Program-made: the position numbers and the translations under genes
The notes under the pieces: generated by a model
The model's database searches: none
What the model was told of the DNA's origin: nothing
The model's input: only the letters and a program-made list of their open reading frames with translations
Part shown: piece by piece, positions 44,885-55,379 of the stretch
Position numbering within the stretch: the first letter of the stretch is position 1
Layout: every line of letters starts with the position of its first letter
Assembly: GCF_003858645.1 (NCBI RefSeq)
Contig: NZ_RQJP01000008.1
Coordinates: 62,001-126,000, forward strand
DNA from: Larkinella knui
GTDB lineage: Bacteria; Bacteroidota; Bacteroidia; Cytophagales; Spirosomataceae
DNA: 64,000 nucleotides
Direction: 5' to 3'

Positions 44885-45760
44885 ATGGCTACCTTATTAG
44901 ATTTTGTTGGAAACACTCCACTGATTGAATTACAGCACATTAACCCAAATCCTGCAGTCAAATTGTATGGTAAAATGGAGGGGCACAACCCCGGCGGAAG
45001 CGTTAAGGATCGGCCCGCCTACAGTATGATCAAAGGAGCTATCGATCGGGGTGATCTTAAACCGGGTATCAAACTGATTGAAGCAACCAGCGGCAATACC
45101 GGTATCGCACTGGCGATGATTGCCCGGTTGTATAATGTTGACATTGAACTGGTTCTCCCCCAAAATTCGACGCGCGAACGTATTCTGACCATGCAGGCTT
45201 TCGGTGCCAAAGTGATTCTGATGGAAACGATGGAAAGTGCCCGCGATTATGCCGAAGAACAGGCCTCGAAAGGGGGCTATTTTCTGCTCAATCAATTTGC
45301 CAACCCAGACAACTATTTAGCCCATTATCGCACCACTGGGCCCGAAATCTGGGAAAATACTCAGAGTAAAATTACTCATTTCGTTTCCGCCATGGGAACA
45401 ACCGGTACGATCATGGGAACGTCACGGTATTTGAAGGAGCAGAACCCCTCGATTCAGATTATAGGCTGTCAGCCGCTGGAAGGCTCACAGATACCGGGCA
45501 TCCGGAAATGGCCGCAGGAATACCTGCCCAAAATTTTTGAACCCAGTCGCGTCGATCGCATCATTGAAATGTCGCAGGACGACGCCACCCAAATGACCCG
45601 CCGGCTGGCCCGGGAAGAAGGCGTCTTTGCCGGTATGAGTAGCGGAGGGTCCGTTTTTGCCGCCCTTGAGGTCATCAAAGAGTTGAAAGAAGGGGTTGTC
45701 GTCTGCATCATTTGCGACCGGGGCGACCGGTATTTATCGTCCGACTTATTTGGCAGTTAA
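44885..45760 (+). CDS. cysM: cysteine synthase B (O-acetylserine sulfhydrylase)
   Basis: 291 residues, the CysM rather than CysK length. PLP-binding Lys in GGSVKDRPAYSMI (about residue 41), phosphate-binding GTTGTIMGTSRYL, and substrate loop TSGNTGIALAMIA. It makes cysteine from O-acetylserine and sulfide or thiosulfate. It stands between the LytTR regulator and pyrD with about 120 bp before pyrD. Confidence 0.93.
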   Translation: MATLLDFVGNTPLIELQHINPNPAVKLYGKMEGHNPGGSVKDRPAYSMIKGAIDRGDLKPGIKLIEATSGNTGIALAMIARLYNVDIELVLPQNSTRERILTMQAFGAKVILMETMESARDYAEEQASKGGYFLLNQFANPDNYLAHYRTTGPEIWENTQSKITHFVSAMGTTGTIMGTSRYLKEQNPSIQIIGCQPLEGSQIPGIRKWPQEYLPKIFEPSRVDRIIEMSQDDATQMTRRLAREEGVFAGMSSGGSVFAALEVIKELKEGVVVCIICDRGDRYLSSDLFGS

Positions 45761-45844
45761 CTGAACAGACGCAGGAAGATCGTCAGCGGGGTGATGGCTG
45801 CCGGAAAATAATTTTTTTTGGCAGCCAATTATCCACCTGGCGGC

Positions 45845-45876
45845 TTGCAAGGCATCCCCGCAGTTCTGTACATTTG
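45845..45876 (+). promoter_or_regulatory. candidate promoter of pyrD, possibly leaderless
   Basis: TTG at 45845-45847 and an exact TAnnTTTG element TACATTTG at 45869-45876, spaced 21 bp. The -7 element ends 4 bp before the ATG, so transcription would start close to the start codon. Confidence 0.5.
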
Positions 45877-45880
45877 TGCT

Positions 45881-46924
45881 ATGTACAAGCGCGTCGTCCT
45901 GCCTCTCCTCTTTCGTTTTGATGCTGAACAAATTCACCATTTCGTTACTTCTTTCTTAAAAATTTCACTGGCCCTCCCCGGTTTTCGCTGGCTCGCACGG
46001 CAGTTTTTCACGCTTGACGATCCACGTCTGAAACGGGAAGTTTTTGGCATTCAGTTCGCAAATCCCGTTGGCATGGCGGCCGGTTTTGACAAAAATGCGG
46101 AATGGGTCGATGAACTGGGGTGCCTGGGTTTTGGATTCATTGAAATCGGTACCGTAACGCCCCGCCCCCAATCGGGGAACGACCGCCCCCGGCTTTTCCG
46201 GCTGAAGGCCGACCAGGGGCTGATCAATCGGATGGGGTTCAATAATGAAGGGGCCAAAGCAGCCGCCAGCCGATTGCGGAAACGAAAGTCGGGCCAGCAC
46301 TTGATTATCGGTGGCAACATCGGCAAAAATAAAACGACGCCGAACGAAAACGCACTGGACGATTATCTGGCCTGTTTTCATGACCTGTTCGACACGGTCG
46401 ACTATTTTGTGGTCAACGTCAGTTCGCCGAACACCCCCGGCCTGCGGGCTTTGCAAGAAAAAGAACCTCTCACCGCTTTACTGCAACGTTTGCAGGATGA
46501 AAATCACCGCAAGCCGGTTTCCAAACCTATTTTACTTAAAATTGCGCCCGATCTGACCAACAGCCAGTTAGACGACATTATCGAAATTGTTCATACAACC
46601 CGGATCGCCGGGATTATTGCCACCAACACCACCATCAGCCGCGACGGTTTACAAACCGCCCCCCAAACCGTTGAAAAAATTGGTGCCGGTGGGGTCAGCG
46701 GAGCTCCATTAAAACAACGTTCGACGGAAGTGATTCGTTATCTTTGTCAACAATCGGGTCATGCGTTCCCGGTTATTGGTGTAGGAGGCATCTCGACAGC
46801 CGAAGATGCGCTCGAAAAACTGCGGGCCGGTGCCAGTTTGGTACAGGTATACACGGGTTTTATTTACGAAGGCCCTACGTTAGCTAAACAGATTTGCAAA
46901 GTAGTAGCAGAAGAGGTAGTTTAA
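45881..46924 (+). CDS. pyrD: dihydroorotate dehydrogenase (quinone), class 2
   Basis: 347 residues from the ATG at 45881. The N-terminal helix [21 protein letters not shown] is the membrane-attachment segment of class 2 enzymes. FMN-binding barrel with [32 protein letters not shown] with the catalytic Ser, and [20 protein letters not shown]. It oxidises dihydroorotate to orotate with quinone, in pyrimidine synthesis. It is followed by ftsK after 15 bp, likely co-transcribed. Confidence 0.95.
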   Translation: MYKRVVLPLLFRFDAEQIHHFVTSFLKISLALPGFRWLARQFFTLDDPRLKREVFGIQFANPVGMAAGFDKNAEWVDELGCLGFGFIEIGTVTPRPQSGNDRPRLFRLKADQGLINRMGFNNEGAKAAASRLRKRKSGQHLIIGGNIGKNKTTPNENALDDYLACFHDLFDTVDYFVVNVSSPNTPGLRALQEKEPLTALLQRLQDENHRKPVSKPILLKIAPDLTNSQLDDIIEIVHTTRIAGIIATNTTISRDGLQTAPQTVEKIGAGGVSGAPLKQRSTEVIRYLCQQSGHAFPVIGVGGISTAEDALEKLRAGASLVQVYTGFIYEGPTLAKQICKVVAEEVV

Positions 46925-46939
46925 AGCAGTTTAACCAAA

Positions 46940-49444
46940 ATGACTCAACCCATCAACCGTCAAAACTCAATTCGGAACGACCGGACGAAAGCACGGACTT
47001 CGCCGGTTTCGATGAAATGGCCAACCTGGCAAGCCGACCGGCGGTCGCAGTTGGCCTTAGGTGGGTTGCTTATCCTGCTGGCAATCGGTTTAACCGTTGC
47101 TTTTTGCTCCTATCTGCTTACGGGTCAGGCGGATCAGAGCGTTCTGAGCAACGTGACGGGTGCGCCCCTGCGCGAGTCCGGAACCGAAATGCGGAACTTC
47201 CTTGGCATTCTGGGTGCCTACATTGCTCACGTATTTATTTTCCGGTGGTTCGGAATTGCCGCCCTGGGAATACCGGTTATTTTATTTTTATCCGGCTGCA
47301 AGCTGGTCTTCAATTACGAATTTTTGCCGTTAAGCCGAACGACCAAAGCCGTGTTGTTCTACATGACCTGGATCAGTGCGCTGGCGGGTTACGTTGTTCT
47401 GGCAACCGATTCCATCGGGCAGGGTAGCGTCTGGTGTGGCGGTATTGGCTACGAAGTCAATGTCTGGCTGTATAATCTCATCGGCTGGGGTGGCATTGCC
47501 ATCATCGGCTTTGCGTTGTTTGTCTTTCTGGTTTTTTTCTACGGAATCACGAAACTACCGTCGCTTTCGTTGCCCCAAAGACCGGTTTCTGCTTCCAAAC
47601 CTTCCTACGATAACGAGGAGGAAGACCTGGAAGAGGACGATGAAGACGATGTAAAAGACTTTATCGACGTGAAACCGGCCACGAACGGGGTTCAAAAACC
47701 GGTGCCGGCTCCAACTCCAACAGTCGACACACCCGAACCGCTGAACGGCCACGAAACGGAGACGAAGCCTGAAAAGGTGAACGGTTCCGGCCCTCCCGCT
47801 AAAAAACCGCTTACGTTCACGATTGCCGATACGACGCCGATCGAGCCGGCTTCAGAGCCATCTCAACCGGTTGCCGAAGCCTACGCCGGACCGACCGACG
47901 AGGTGGACGAGGACGCCTTAAAGCTGCACGGTCTGTATGATCCAACGCTCGATTTGCCCCGGTATCAGTTTCCGACGATCGACCTGCTGACGGAATACCC
48001 GGAAAACAAAAAAGCACAGGTTTCGGCGGAAGAACTGGAGGCCAACAAAGACCGGATCGTTGAGACGCTCCAGAACTACGGCATTACCATCGACAGCATT
48101 AAAGCGACCATTGGGCCGACCGTTACGCTGTACGAGATTATTCCGGCCGCCGGGGTTCGGATTTCCAAAATCAAGAGTCTGGAAGACGATATTGCGTTGA
48201 GTCTGGCCGCACTCGGTATTCGGATTATTGCGCCCATGCCCGGCCAGGGAACCATCGGTATCGAGGTTCCGAACAAAAACCGGGAGATGGTGGCGATGCG
48301 CTCGGTCATGTCTACCGACAAGTTTACCAAGAGCAATTTTGAGTTGCCCGTGGTGATGGGAAAAACCATTTCCAACGAGATTTACGTGGCCGATCTGGCC
48401 AAAATGCCCCACTTGCTCATGGCGGGTGCGACGGGACAAGGGAAATCCGTTGGCCTGAATGTGCTGCTGACGTCGCTGATTTATAAAAAACATCCGTCGC
48501 AACTCAAGCTTATTCTGGTCGATCCCAAAAAGGTGGAATTAACGCTGTTTAATAAACTTGAGCGGCATTTCCTGGCCCAGTTGCCCGACAGCGACGAGCC
48601 CATTATCACCGATACGAAGAAGGTAGTCAACACGCTGAATTCGCTCTGTATTGAGATGGACAACCGGTATAATTTGCTCAAGGACGCGCAATGCCGGAAC
48701 CTGAAAGAGTATAATGCCAAGTTTATTCAGCGCCGGTTAAACCCGGAAAAAGGACATAAATTTTTACCGTATATCGTGCTGGTGATCGATGAGCTGGCGG
48801 ATTTGATGATGACGGCGGGCAAGGAAGTCGAGCAACCCATTGCCCGGCTGGCCCAGCTGGCACGAGCCATTGGGATTCACCTGGTGGTGGCCACGCAACG
48901 CCCTTCGGTGAACGTCATTACGGGTTTGATCAAAGCCAACTTCCCGGCGCGATTGTCGTTCAAGGTGACGTCCAAAATTGACTCCCGGACCATTCTGGAT
49001 ACGGGCGGTGCCGAACAACTGGTTGGCATGGGTGATATGCTGTTTTCGTCCAACTCCGATATTGTGCGGTTGCAATGTCCGTTTGTCGACACGAACGAAA
49101 TTGAGGACATCTGCGAATTTGTTGGCAGTCAGCGCGGGTACGATTCGGCGTATAATCTGCCCGAATTTGCCGGTGACGATGGCGGGAGTGTCGAAGAGCG
49201 CGAAGTTGACCTCGAAAACCGGGATCCGATGTTCGATGAAGCCGCCCGTCTGGTTGTCAACCACCAGCAGGGAAGCACCTCGCTCATTCAGCGTCGGTTG
49301 AAATTAGGCTACAACCGGGCCGGTCGGCTCATCGACCAGTTGGAAGCCGCCGGTATTGTTGGCGCCTTTGAAGGCAGCAAAGCCCGCGAAGTGCTCATCC
49401 ACGACATCAGCACGCTGGAGGAAATACTGAAAAATATGAATTGA
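46940..49444 (+). CDS. ftsK: DNA translocase FtsK/SpoIIIE
   Basis: 834 residues, shorter than E. coli FtsK. The N-terminal region to residue about 210 has four membrane segments; a Glu/Asp/Pro-rich linker follows (about 215-320). The FtsK alpha/beta ATPase has Walker A GATGQGKSVGLN (residue about 495), Walker B VLVIDELADLMMT and, at the C-terminus, the winged-helix gamma domain TSLIQRRLKLGYNRAGRL that binds KOPS. The known role is chromosome dimer resolution and segregation at the septum. The lolA gene follows; a terminator separates them. Confidence 0.95.
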   Translation: MTQPINRQNSIRNDRTKARTSPVSMKWPTWQADRRSQLALGGLLILLAIGLTVAFCSYLLTGQADQSVLSNVTGAPLRESGTEMRNFLGILGAYIAHVFIFRWFGIAALGIPVILFLSGCKLVFNYEFLPLSRTTKAVLFYMTWISALAGYVVLATDSIGQGSVWCGGIGYEVNVWLYNLIGWGGIAIIGFALFVFLVFFYGITKLPSLSLPQRPVSASKPSYDNEEEDLEEDDEDDVKDFIDVKPATNGVQKPVPAPTPTVDTPEPLNGHETETKPEKVNGSGPPAKKPLTFTIADTTPIEPASEPSQPVAEAYAGPTDEVDEDALKLHGLYDPTLDLPRYQFPTIDLLTEYPENKKAQVSAEELEANKDRIVETLQNYGITIDSIKATIGPTVTLYEIIPAAGVRISKIKSLEDDIALSLAALGIRIIAPMPGQGTIGIEVPNKNREMVAMRSVMSTDKFTKSNFELPVVMGKTISNEIYVADLAKMPHLLMAGATGQGKSVGLNVLLTSLIYKKHPSQLKLILVDPKKVELTLFNKLERHFLAQLPDSDEPIITDTKKVVNTLNSLCIEMDNRYNLLKDAQCRNLKEYNAKFIQRRLNPEKGHKFLPYIVLVIDELADLMMTAGKEVEQPIARLAQLARAIGIHLVVATQRPSVNVITGLIKANFPARLSFKVTSKIDSRTILDTGGAEQLVGMGDMLFSSNSDIVRLQCPFVDTNEIEDICEFVGSQRGYDSAYNLPEFAGDDGGSVEEREVDLENRDPMFDEAARLVVNHQQGSTSLIQRRLKLGYNRAGRLIDQLEAAGIVGAFEGSKAREVLIHDISTLEEILKNMN

Positions 49445-49454
49445 ACGGAGGGCC

Positions 49455-49515
49455 AAAAGGGAGAGAGGAAAAACGGGAAGGCAACAAGCAGTCTCTTTTT
49501 CCTCTCTCCTTTTTT
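49455..49515 (+). terminator. intrinsic terminator after ftsK
   Basis: GGAGAGAGGAAAAA (49460-49473) pairs with TTTTTCCTCTCTCC (49496-49509), then TTTTTT. The loop of 22 is long, but the stem is 14 bp. Confidence 0.75.
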
Positions 49516-49562
49516 GCTTTCGCACCTTTCTGCTTTTTAACTTAAACTTTTTCCCATAATTC

Positions 49563-49593
49563 TTGTCTACCTACAAAACGGTCAGCAACTTTG
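49563..49593 (+). promoter_or_regulatory. candidate promoter of lolA
   Basis: TTG at 49563-49565 and CAACTTTG (49586-49593, seven of eight to TAnnTTTG), 20 bp apart, 47 bp before the lolA ATG. Confidence 0.4.
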
Positions 49594-49640
49594 CGGGCTG
49601 TTTTAGCATTGAACCTGGAATTACGTAAAAGAAGAAACAC

Positions 49641-50270
49641 ATGAAAAAATTAGCCTTATTAGGGGCATTGATTGTTGGCTTGTCGCTGCCATCGGTTGCG
49701 CAAAAAGATAAAAAAGCGTCGGATGTTCTCGACGCCATGAGTGCGAAATACAAAGCGTTGAATTCCTATAAAGCCGCTTTTACCTATACGGGCGACGGCA
49801 GTAATTACAAAGGCGATTTAACGGTGAAAAAAAATGCCTTTCGTCTGAAATTGGCCGGTCAGGAAGTCTTCACCGACGGCAAAACGATGTCTACGTATAT
49901 CAAGGAAACCAACGAAGTAAACGTACAGGATTATGATGGTGGAGCCGCGGGTGATTTCAATCCGACGAAGATCTACTCCATCTACAAGCAAGGGTATAAT
50001 TACAAATACATCGGTGAGCAAAAGCAGGGTGGTCAGCCGGTCGATGTGGTGGAACTGACGCCGGAGAAAAAAAATACGCAAATTGTTAAAGTGCAAATTG
50101 CCGTTACCAAAAAAGACAACCAGGTGAAAGGCTGGAAACTGACCGACAAAACCGGCAAGGTAACCAGCTATACGATCGACAAGTTTACGCCGAATGTTGC
50201 GGTGGCTGACAATTACTTTGTTTTCGACAAAATGAAATATCCCGGTGTCGAAGTAGTGGACCTGCGGTAA
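49641..50270 (+). CDS. lolA: LolA-like outer membrane lipoprotein carrier
   Basis: 209 residues with signal MKKLALLGALIVGLSLPSVAQ. The half-barrel LolA fold is suggested by KAAFTYTGDGSNYKGDLTVK, then KNAFRLKLAGQEVFTDGKTM and VQIAVTKKDNQVKGWKL with DKFTPNVAVADNYFVFD. It shuttles lipoproteins from the LolCDE complex across the periplasm. Its place right after ftsK is the common Bacteroidota order. It is convergent with the hybrid histidine kinase. Confidence 0.9.
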   Translation: MKKLALLGALIVGLSLPSVAQKDKKASDVLDAMSAKYKALNSYKAAFTYTGDGSNYKGDLTVKKNAFRLKLAGQEVFTDGKTMSTYIKETNEVNVQDYDGGAAGDFNPTKIYSIYKQGYNYKYIGEQKQGGQPVDVVELTPEKKNTQIVKVQIAVTKKDNQVKGWKLTDKTGKVTSYTIDKFTPNVAVADNYFVFDKMKYPGVEVVDLR

Positions 50271-50305
50271 TAAAATTTTAAACCGTCGTTGCCAGTCCAT
50301 CAGTG

Positions 50306-50369
50306 ACCGCCGGGTCCCCTCCGGCGGTTCGAACTAAAAATACCGCAACCACAGCGGGCTGACGGCCCG
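50306..50369. terminator. double hairpin between lolA and the hybrid kinase
   Basis: ACCGCCGG (50306-50313) with CCGGCGGT (50321-50328) and CGGGC (50355-50359) with GCCCG (50365-50369), which is followed by TTGAAAAA. It lies between two convergent genes, so bidirectional termination is likely. Confidence 0.5.
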
Positions 50370-50400
50370 TTGAAAAATCCAGCTTTCGGAACGGCAGATC

Positions 50401-53400
50401 TTAGGATTTGGTAAAGGACAAATCAGCCAGTAACGCCAGAACATGTTCAATTTCCGACTGAATACCGTTCAGCAATTCGGTCACTTTTTGATGATCGAAC
50501 CGTTCCAAATGCTCCAGTTGCCGGGCCCTCGTAGCCAGAATTTTCATGCCGGCACTCACGGCGGTTCCGTATAGTTTGTGGCCCGTGGCATTTAATCCCG
50601 CCAAATCTGCGTTTTTGGCCAGGAATAGCAGAACGGCTTCGGATCTTTTCAGTTCATCGGCAGCCAGTTCCACCAGTTCTTTAACCAATCCCGGATCATG
50701 GCCTGCCATTTCTTTAACAACCTCCAGATCAAAGTGCGAATCGGCGGTTTCGGGAGTTTTCGAAGGGCCAGTCAGCCACTTGTTGAACAAGGATCTGATT
50801 GACTCTTCCACAATAGGCTTGGTCAGAAAATCATCCATTCCGGCTTCCAGGCACTTTTCCCGTTCTCCTTTTACGGTACCCGCCGTTAGGGCAATGACCG
50901 GAACACGCCTGCCCGGCTCTATTTCCCGAATCCGTTGCGTGGCCTCATAGCCATTCATCAGGGGCATCTGCACATCCATCAGGATGAGATCCGGTTGCTC
51001 GCGGATGTAATACTGGACGGCTTCGAGGCCGTTGACAGCCTCAATAATCCGGGAATTTGGTGCGATTCTGCTAACGATGGCTTTAGCCAGCAACTGATTA
51101 ATCTTGTTATCCTCAACGATCAGTACTTTTACCGGCTTATTTTCAACGGGAGTCTGCGGGTCCGATACGGTGAGCAGGGGGTTATCTTCATGCTGCACCA
51201 GACGGCCCAAAGCCTGATACAATTCGTGTACTTTGACGGGTTTTACCAGACGCTGATTCACCTTCAGTGTCTCACAGGCGCTGATGATTTTTTCGTCATC
51301 CGAAGAGCTGTGCAAGAGAACAATAGGCTGGCCAATTGATGAAGGAAAAAAGTTGGTCCGGATTTTTTCAATGGTTTCCAGTCCATCCATATACGGCATG
51401 TGGTAATCCATTAAAATCACATCATATTTTTTAGGCTGACCCAGCAACTGCAGAGCCTCAAACCCATTGCTGGCTTCCTCTACACCAATTTGTTCAAACT
51501 GAAACATCTGGCGCAGAATAAGACGGTTATGGGCGTTATCATCCACAATCAGCACATTTTTGATCAGGTTCAGGTCACGCCAGACGATGGCATTGCCCGG
51601 TTCGGCTTTGAGCCTGATTTCGAAGAAGAAACAACTGCCTTCACCGGGTTTGCTCGTCAGTTGAAGCTGGCATCCCATCAACCCCAGCAACTTGTTGGAA
51701 ATGGTAAGACCAAGCCCGGTTCCTCCGTATTTTTTCGTGGTGGATGGGTCTTCCTGAGAGAACGCATCAAATATCCGTTCCTGCATTTCGGGTTTGATAC
51801 CAATACCCGTATCCCGCACCTCAAACCGAAAGTCGGCATAGCCATGATCAGGCTCGTTCAGGGCCGTGATTTTCAGTTCAATTTCTCCCTTTTCCGTAAA
51901 TTTCACCGCATTACCCAACAGGTTGACCAGCACCTGTTTTAAGCGCACCGAGTCGATAAAGACAAACCGGGGCAAATTTACGGACAAGTTCAACAGCACT
52001 TCAAGTCCCTTGTTCTGAGCCTGATAAGTGACGATATCCGCAACCTGGCTACTCATCTCGTAGAGATCCACTTTTTCAATGGACAATTCCAGCTTACCGG
52101 CTTCAATTTTGGAAAAATCCAGAATATCGTTGATGATGCTCAACAAGGCATTGGCCGATTGATTGACAATGGATAAATACTGTTGCTGAGTGGGATTAAG
52201 TGACGTTTTCAGTACCAGATCCGTAAAACCGATTACCCCATTCAGCGGGGTTCTGATTTCGTGGCTCATGTTGGCCAGGAATTCCGATTTGGCCCGGCTG
52301 GCCTGCTCGGCCAGCAACTTGGCTTTTTTCAGTTCATCCCGTTGCAAACAGATTTCGGTAATATCCTGCGTAAACATCATGATACCGCCAATAGAGCCAT
52401 CAAACTGATACCAGGGCCTTACCTCCCACCGCAGATACTGATCCCGGTCCCAGCCCGCTGGCCGCCAGATGTCCTCATTGTTCTTTTCCACCGCTCCCTG
52501 AACGCAGCGGGCATGAATGGCTTTCCAGTTATCGGAGATGTTGGGAAATATGTCATAATGCGACACACCCAGAACGCTCCCCGATAGCTGGTATTCTTCC
52601 ATCCAGCGGTTGCTAACGGCGATGTATTTGATGTCCCGGTCAAACATGGCAACGGCCGCCGGAGCATTTTCGACAAAAGCGGCCAGCCTTAATTTTTCAT
52701 TGATCAGCGCCTGCTCCGCTTTCTTTTTTTCGTCGATATCCTGAAACGTACCATACAAGCGCCAGCATTTGCCATCCTCATATTCGGGGGTTCCCAGTGC
52801 CCGAACCCACACCGTTCGCCCTTTTGCCGTAACGATCTGCAATTCAATATCATAGGGTATCCCTTCCCGCGTCGAACGATCGACAGCCTCCATGATTTGA
52901 TCATAGTTCTTTCCCTTGAAAAAGGATACGGCAGAATCAAAATCCGGTACAAAGTCTTGTGCTACTTCATGAATCGCTTTGGTTACGGATGACCAGTGTA
53001 CGGTTTTCTGGCTGAAATTAACTTCCCAGGTTCCAATTCGGGCAACCTCGTTGGTCTGTTCCAGCATCTCTTTGGTCCGACTCAGATCGGCTTCCAGCTG
53101 ATGTCGCCGGGTAATATCGATCGCATTGCCGATCACATACGTGTTGCCGTTCAGTTCTTTTTCCAGGATGTTATTGAATAGCCAGATCAGCAGCGAGCCC
53201 TCTTTGGTAAGTGTATGCATCAGTCCGCTGGCCCGGCCTATTTTGCCGATAGTTTTTAGATAAGCGGTCATTGCGGCCTGATGAACTTCGGGAACGATAT
53301 CGAATAAACTCATTCCGGCCAGTTCGTCCGGTTCATACCCCAGTACATGCGCCCCTGCGCTGTTGACCGTCAGCAGTTTCCCGTCCAGATCATGGATACA

Positions 53401-54300
53401 CATGAGTCCCTGGGAGTTTTCAAAAAACGAGCGAAATTTGCTTTCTGACTGATTCAGAAGCTGTTCTCTTTGCTTTTCTTCGGTAACATCCCGGGCTATG
53501 GCAAACAGGTTACCGGTTAAAGGTTCCTGAGTAACTACCCATTGAAGATTGCGATAGGTTCCATTCCGGCAGCGAAACCGATGGGCAAAATTGATCGTCG
53601 TTTTGCCCGATGCCAACTGCGCTATTTCCTGCTGGGTTGCCAACAGGTCATCGGGATGGATGAGATCAAAAAATAACGTACGCAGCAAATAGGATTCATC
53701 CCAGCCCAGCACCTGATGAAAAGCCGGATTTAACTTTTTTAAATACCCGTCGGCTCCTGCCACGCAGATCAAATCATTGGAAAGCGCAAAGAAGTTTTCC
53801 AGGTGCTTCAACTCCTGTTTCTTTTTGTGTTCAACAAGGAGGGCTATGGCCGATTCACTCAGGAGCTGTAATATTCTTTGCTGAGTTTGGGTGAGCTTTC
53901 GGGGAATACGATCCAGCACACAAAGCGTGCCCAAGGCGTATCCATCGGGATCGGTTAATGGATAACCGGCGTAAAACCGGATATGAGGATCGGAGGTTAC
54001 TAATGGATTTTCTTTAAAGCGTGTATCTTTCGTGGCATCTTCTACTTCGAAAATATCACCACCCATAATAGCATGCTGGCAAAAAGCGATATCCCGACTG
54101 GTTTCCGCCATCTCCAGCCCCACCCGCGATTTAAACCACTGCCGATGCTCATCCACCAGCGATACCAATGAAATAGGAACCTGGCAAATCAGCGATGCCA
54201 GTTCGGTCAGGCGGTCAAATTCCTGCTCCGGCAATGTATCCAGAACCTGGTATTGGTATAAAGCCTTTAATCTTTTTAACTCATTTAAAGGAGTTGGCAT
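50401..54300 (-). CDS. hybrid sensor histidine kinase/response regulator
   Basis: 1299 residues. Domain order: GAF (about 20-165), four PAS/PAC regions (about 165-290, 290-410, 410-540, 540-660), HisKA with phospho-His680 in NMSHEIRTPLNGVIGF, HATPase_c with DTGIGIKPEMQERIF and KYGGTGLGLTISNKLL, two receivers (Asp965 in ILMDYHMP; Asp1109 in ILMDVQMP) and a C-terminal HPt (His1241 in ATGHKLYGTA). No membrane segment is seen, so it is probably cytoplasmic, sensing through GAF and PAS. A complete phosphorelay exists in one protein but no output regulator is adjacent. Both receivers keep the acidic pocket. Confidence 0.95.
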   Translation of the reverse strand: MPTPLNELKRLKALYQYQVLDTLPEQEFDRLTELASLICQVPISLVSLVDEHRQWFKSRVGLEMAETSRDIAFCQHAIMGGDIFEVEDATKDTRFKENPLVTSDPHIRFYAGYPLTDPDGYALGTLCVLDRIPRKLTQTQQRILQLLSESAIALLVEHKKKQELKHLENFFALSNDLICVAGADGYLKKLNPAFHQVLGWDESYLLRTLFFDLIHPDDLLATQQEIAQLASGKTTINFAHRFRCRNGTYRNLQWVVTQEPLTGNLFAIARDVTEEKQREQLLNQSESKFRSFFENSQGLMCIHDLDGKLLTVNSAGAHVLGYEPDELAGMSLFDIVPEVHQAAMTAYLKTIGKIGRASGLMHTLTKEGSLLIWLFNNILEKELNGNTYVIGNAIDITRRHQLEADLSRTKEMLEQTNEVARIGTWEVNFSQKTVHWSSVTKAIHEVAQDFVPDFDSAVSFFKGKNYDQIMEAVDRSTREGIPYDIELQIVTAKGRTVWVRALGTPEYEDGKCWRLYGTFQDIDEKKKAEQALINEKLRLAAFVENAPAAVAMFDRDIKYIAVSNRWMEEYQLSGSVLGVSHYDIFPNISDNWKAIHARCVQGAVEKNNEDIWRPAGWDRDQYLRWEVRPWYQFDGSIGGIMMFTQDITEICLQRDELKKAKLLAEQASRAKSEFLANMSHEIRTPLNGVIGFTDLVLKTSLNPTQQQYLSIVNQSANALLSIINDILDFSKIEAGKLELSIEKVDLYEMSSQVADIVTYQAQNKGLEVLLNLSVNLPRFVFIDSVRLKQVLVNLLGNAVKFTEKGEIELKITALNEPDHGYADFRFEVRDTGIGIKPEMQERIFDAFSQEDPSTTKKYGGTGLGLTISNKLLGLMGCQLQLTSKPGEGSCFFFEIRLKAEPGNAIVWRDLNLIKNVLIVDDNAHNRLILRQMFQFEQIGVEEASNGFEALQLLGQPKKYDVILMDYHMPYMDGLETIEKIRTNFFPSSIGQPIVLLHSSSDDEKIISACETLKVNQRLVKPVKVHELYQALGRLVQHEDNPLLTVSDPQTPVENKPVKVLIVEDNKINQLLAKAIVSRIAPNSRIIEAVNGLEAVQYYIREQPDLILMDVQMPLMNGYEATQRIREIEPGRRVPVIALTAGTVKGEREKCLEAGMDDFLTKPIVEESIRSLFNKWLTGPSKTPETADSHFDLEVVKEMAGHDPGLVKELVELAADELKRSEAVLLFLAKNADLAGLNATGHKLYGTAVSAGMKILATRARQLEHLERFDHQKVTELLNGIQSEIEHVLALLADLSFTKS

Positions 54301-54575
54301 ACTAGTTCAACGGTGAGATTTCCATGCATAAATAGCAGCATTTTCCAGGCCAAGTTACTAATGCAGCTAACTTGCATACATAAATTATTCCGCCGGGCGC
54401 GGATGCCGACATCCCGTTGCGGAAACCATGAAATAAGCACAAATGAAAAATAGCCGGACTATTTTATCAGAATGAAGCGAATATACCCCCAAAATACCCC
54501 CAACAAAACTTGTATGGTAATGATAGTCATTTCAGAAAAGTGAGGGCATTTGGTAGCGTGAGGGTTATAAACAGA
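54301..54575. other. intergenic region without a recognisable gene
   Basis: A gap between purQ and the kinase. Besides two ATACCCCCA direct repeats near 54483-54503 and a minus-strand frame of about 23 codons there, I see nothing. The kinase promoter presumably lies at its left end. Confidence 0.4.
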
Positions 54576-54600
54576 AAAAGTCGGCCATGAGCCGACTTTT
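54576..54600 (-). terminator. terminator after purQ
   Basis: A perfect 10-bp stem AAAAGTCGGC-CATGA-GCCGACTTTT, 27 bp beyond the purQ stop, with T runs on both strands. Confidence 0.85.
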
Positions 54601-54626
54601 CCACGCGTCATAAAAGAACAAAATCG

Positions 54627-55316
54627 TTATACCAGAACCGTATTCAGCAACTGCTCCAGAATCAGCCGTCCGTCGGTATTGCCCAACAGCGGATCAGCGG
54701 CCCGTTCGGGGTGCGGCATCAGTCCGAAAACGTTTTTACGTTCGTTGGCCACACCGGCAATGTTGTCCAGACTTCCGTTTGGATTGGCTTCGTCGGTCAT
54801 GTTTCCCGCTTCGTCGCAATACCGGAAAATAATCTGATCGTTGTCATTCAGTTCATTCAGGGTATCGGCATCGACGAAGTACCGGCCTTCACCGTGGGCA
54901 ATGGGAATTTTATAGGATCGATCGTCCAAACCGGCGGTCAGCAGCACGCTTTTCGATTGCGGACGGAGGTAAATATTCTTGCAAACGTATTTCTGGTTGG
55001 TATTCCGCAGCAGAACGCCCGGCACCAGCCGCGCTTCGGCCAGAATCTGGAAACCGTTGCAGATGCCCATCAGATAACCGCCCCGTTCGGCGTGTTTGAT
55101 CACCTCGTTCATGATGGGTGAAAACCGGGCCACGGCGCCCGTACGCAGGTAATCGCCGTAGGAAAAACCGCCGGGCAAAATGATGAAATCACACCCTTGC
55201 AGATCGTGGTCTTTGTGCCAGAGTTTGACAACGTTCTGCTTGAGCTGATCCCGCAGGGCGTCTACCGCATCGTCGTCACAATTAGAACCGGGGAATACTA
55301 CTACACCGAATTTCAT
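54627..55316 (-). CDS. purQ: phosphoribosylformylglycinamidine synthase, glutaminase subunit
   Basis: 229 residues. Class I glutamine amidotransferase: [29 protein letters not shown], nucleophile Cys in [13 protein letters not shown], and [12 protein letters not shown] with the His-Glu pair. It supplies ammonia to PurL with PurS, in the fourth step of purine synthesis. The stand-alone form shows that the organism uses the three-protein PurSQL type. bshA is 63 bp upstream on the same strand. Confidence 0.95.
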   Translation of the reverse strand: MKFGVVVFPGSNCDDDAVDALRDQLKQNVVKLWHKDHDLQGCDFIILPGGFSYGDYLRTGAVARFSPIMNEVIKHAERGGYLMGICNGFQILAEARLVPGVLLRNTNQKYVCKNIYLRPQSKSVLLTAGLDDRSYKIPIAHGEGRYFVDADTLNELNDNDQIIFRYCDEAGNMTDEANPNGSLDNIAGVANERKNVFGLMPHPERAADPLLGNTDGRLILEQLLNTVLV

Positions 55317-55379
55317 AAGTCCTTGATTTGCTACAAAGATACGAGTTGTCCGGGAAAAAAGCCGTCAAAAACCGCTATT

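Noticed and set aside
54483-54530. Integrase remnant or attachment site near the ATACCCCCA repeats
   Set aside because: Only two short repeats and a 23-codon frame are present; no tRNA, integrase or boundary duplication is visible.
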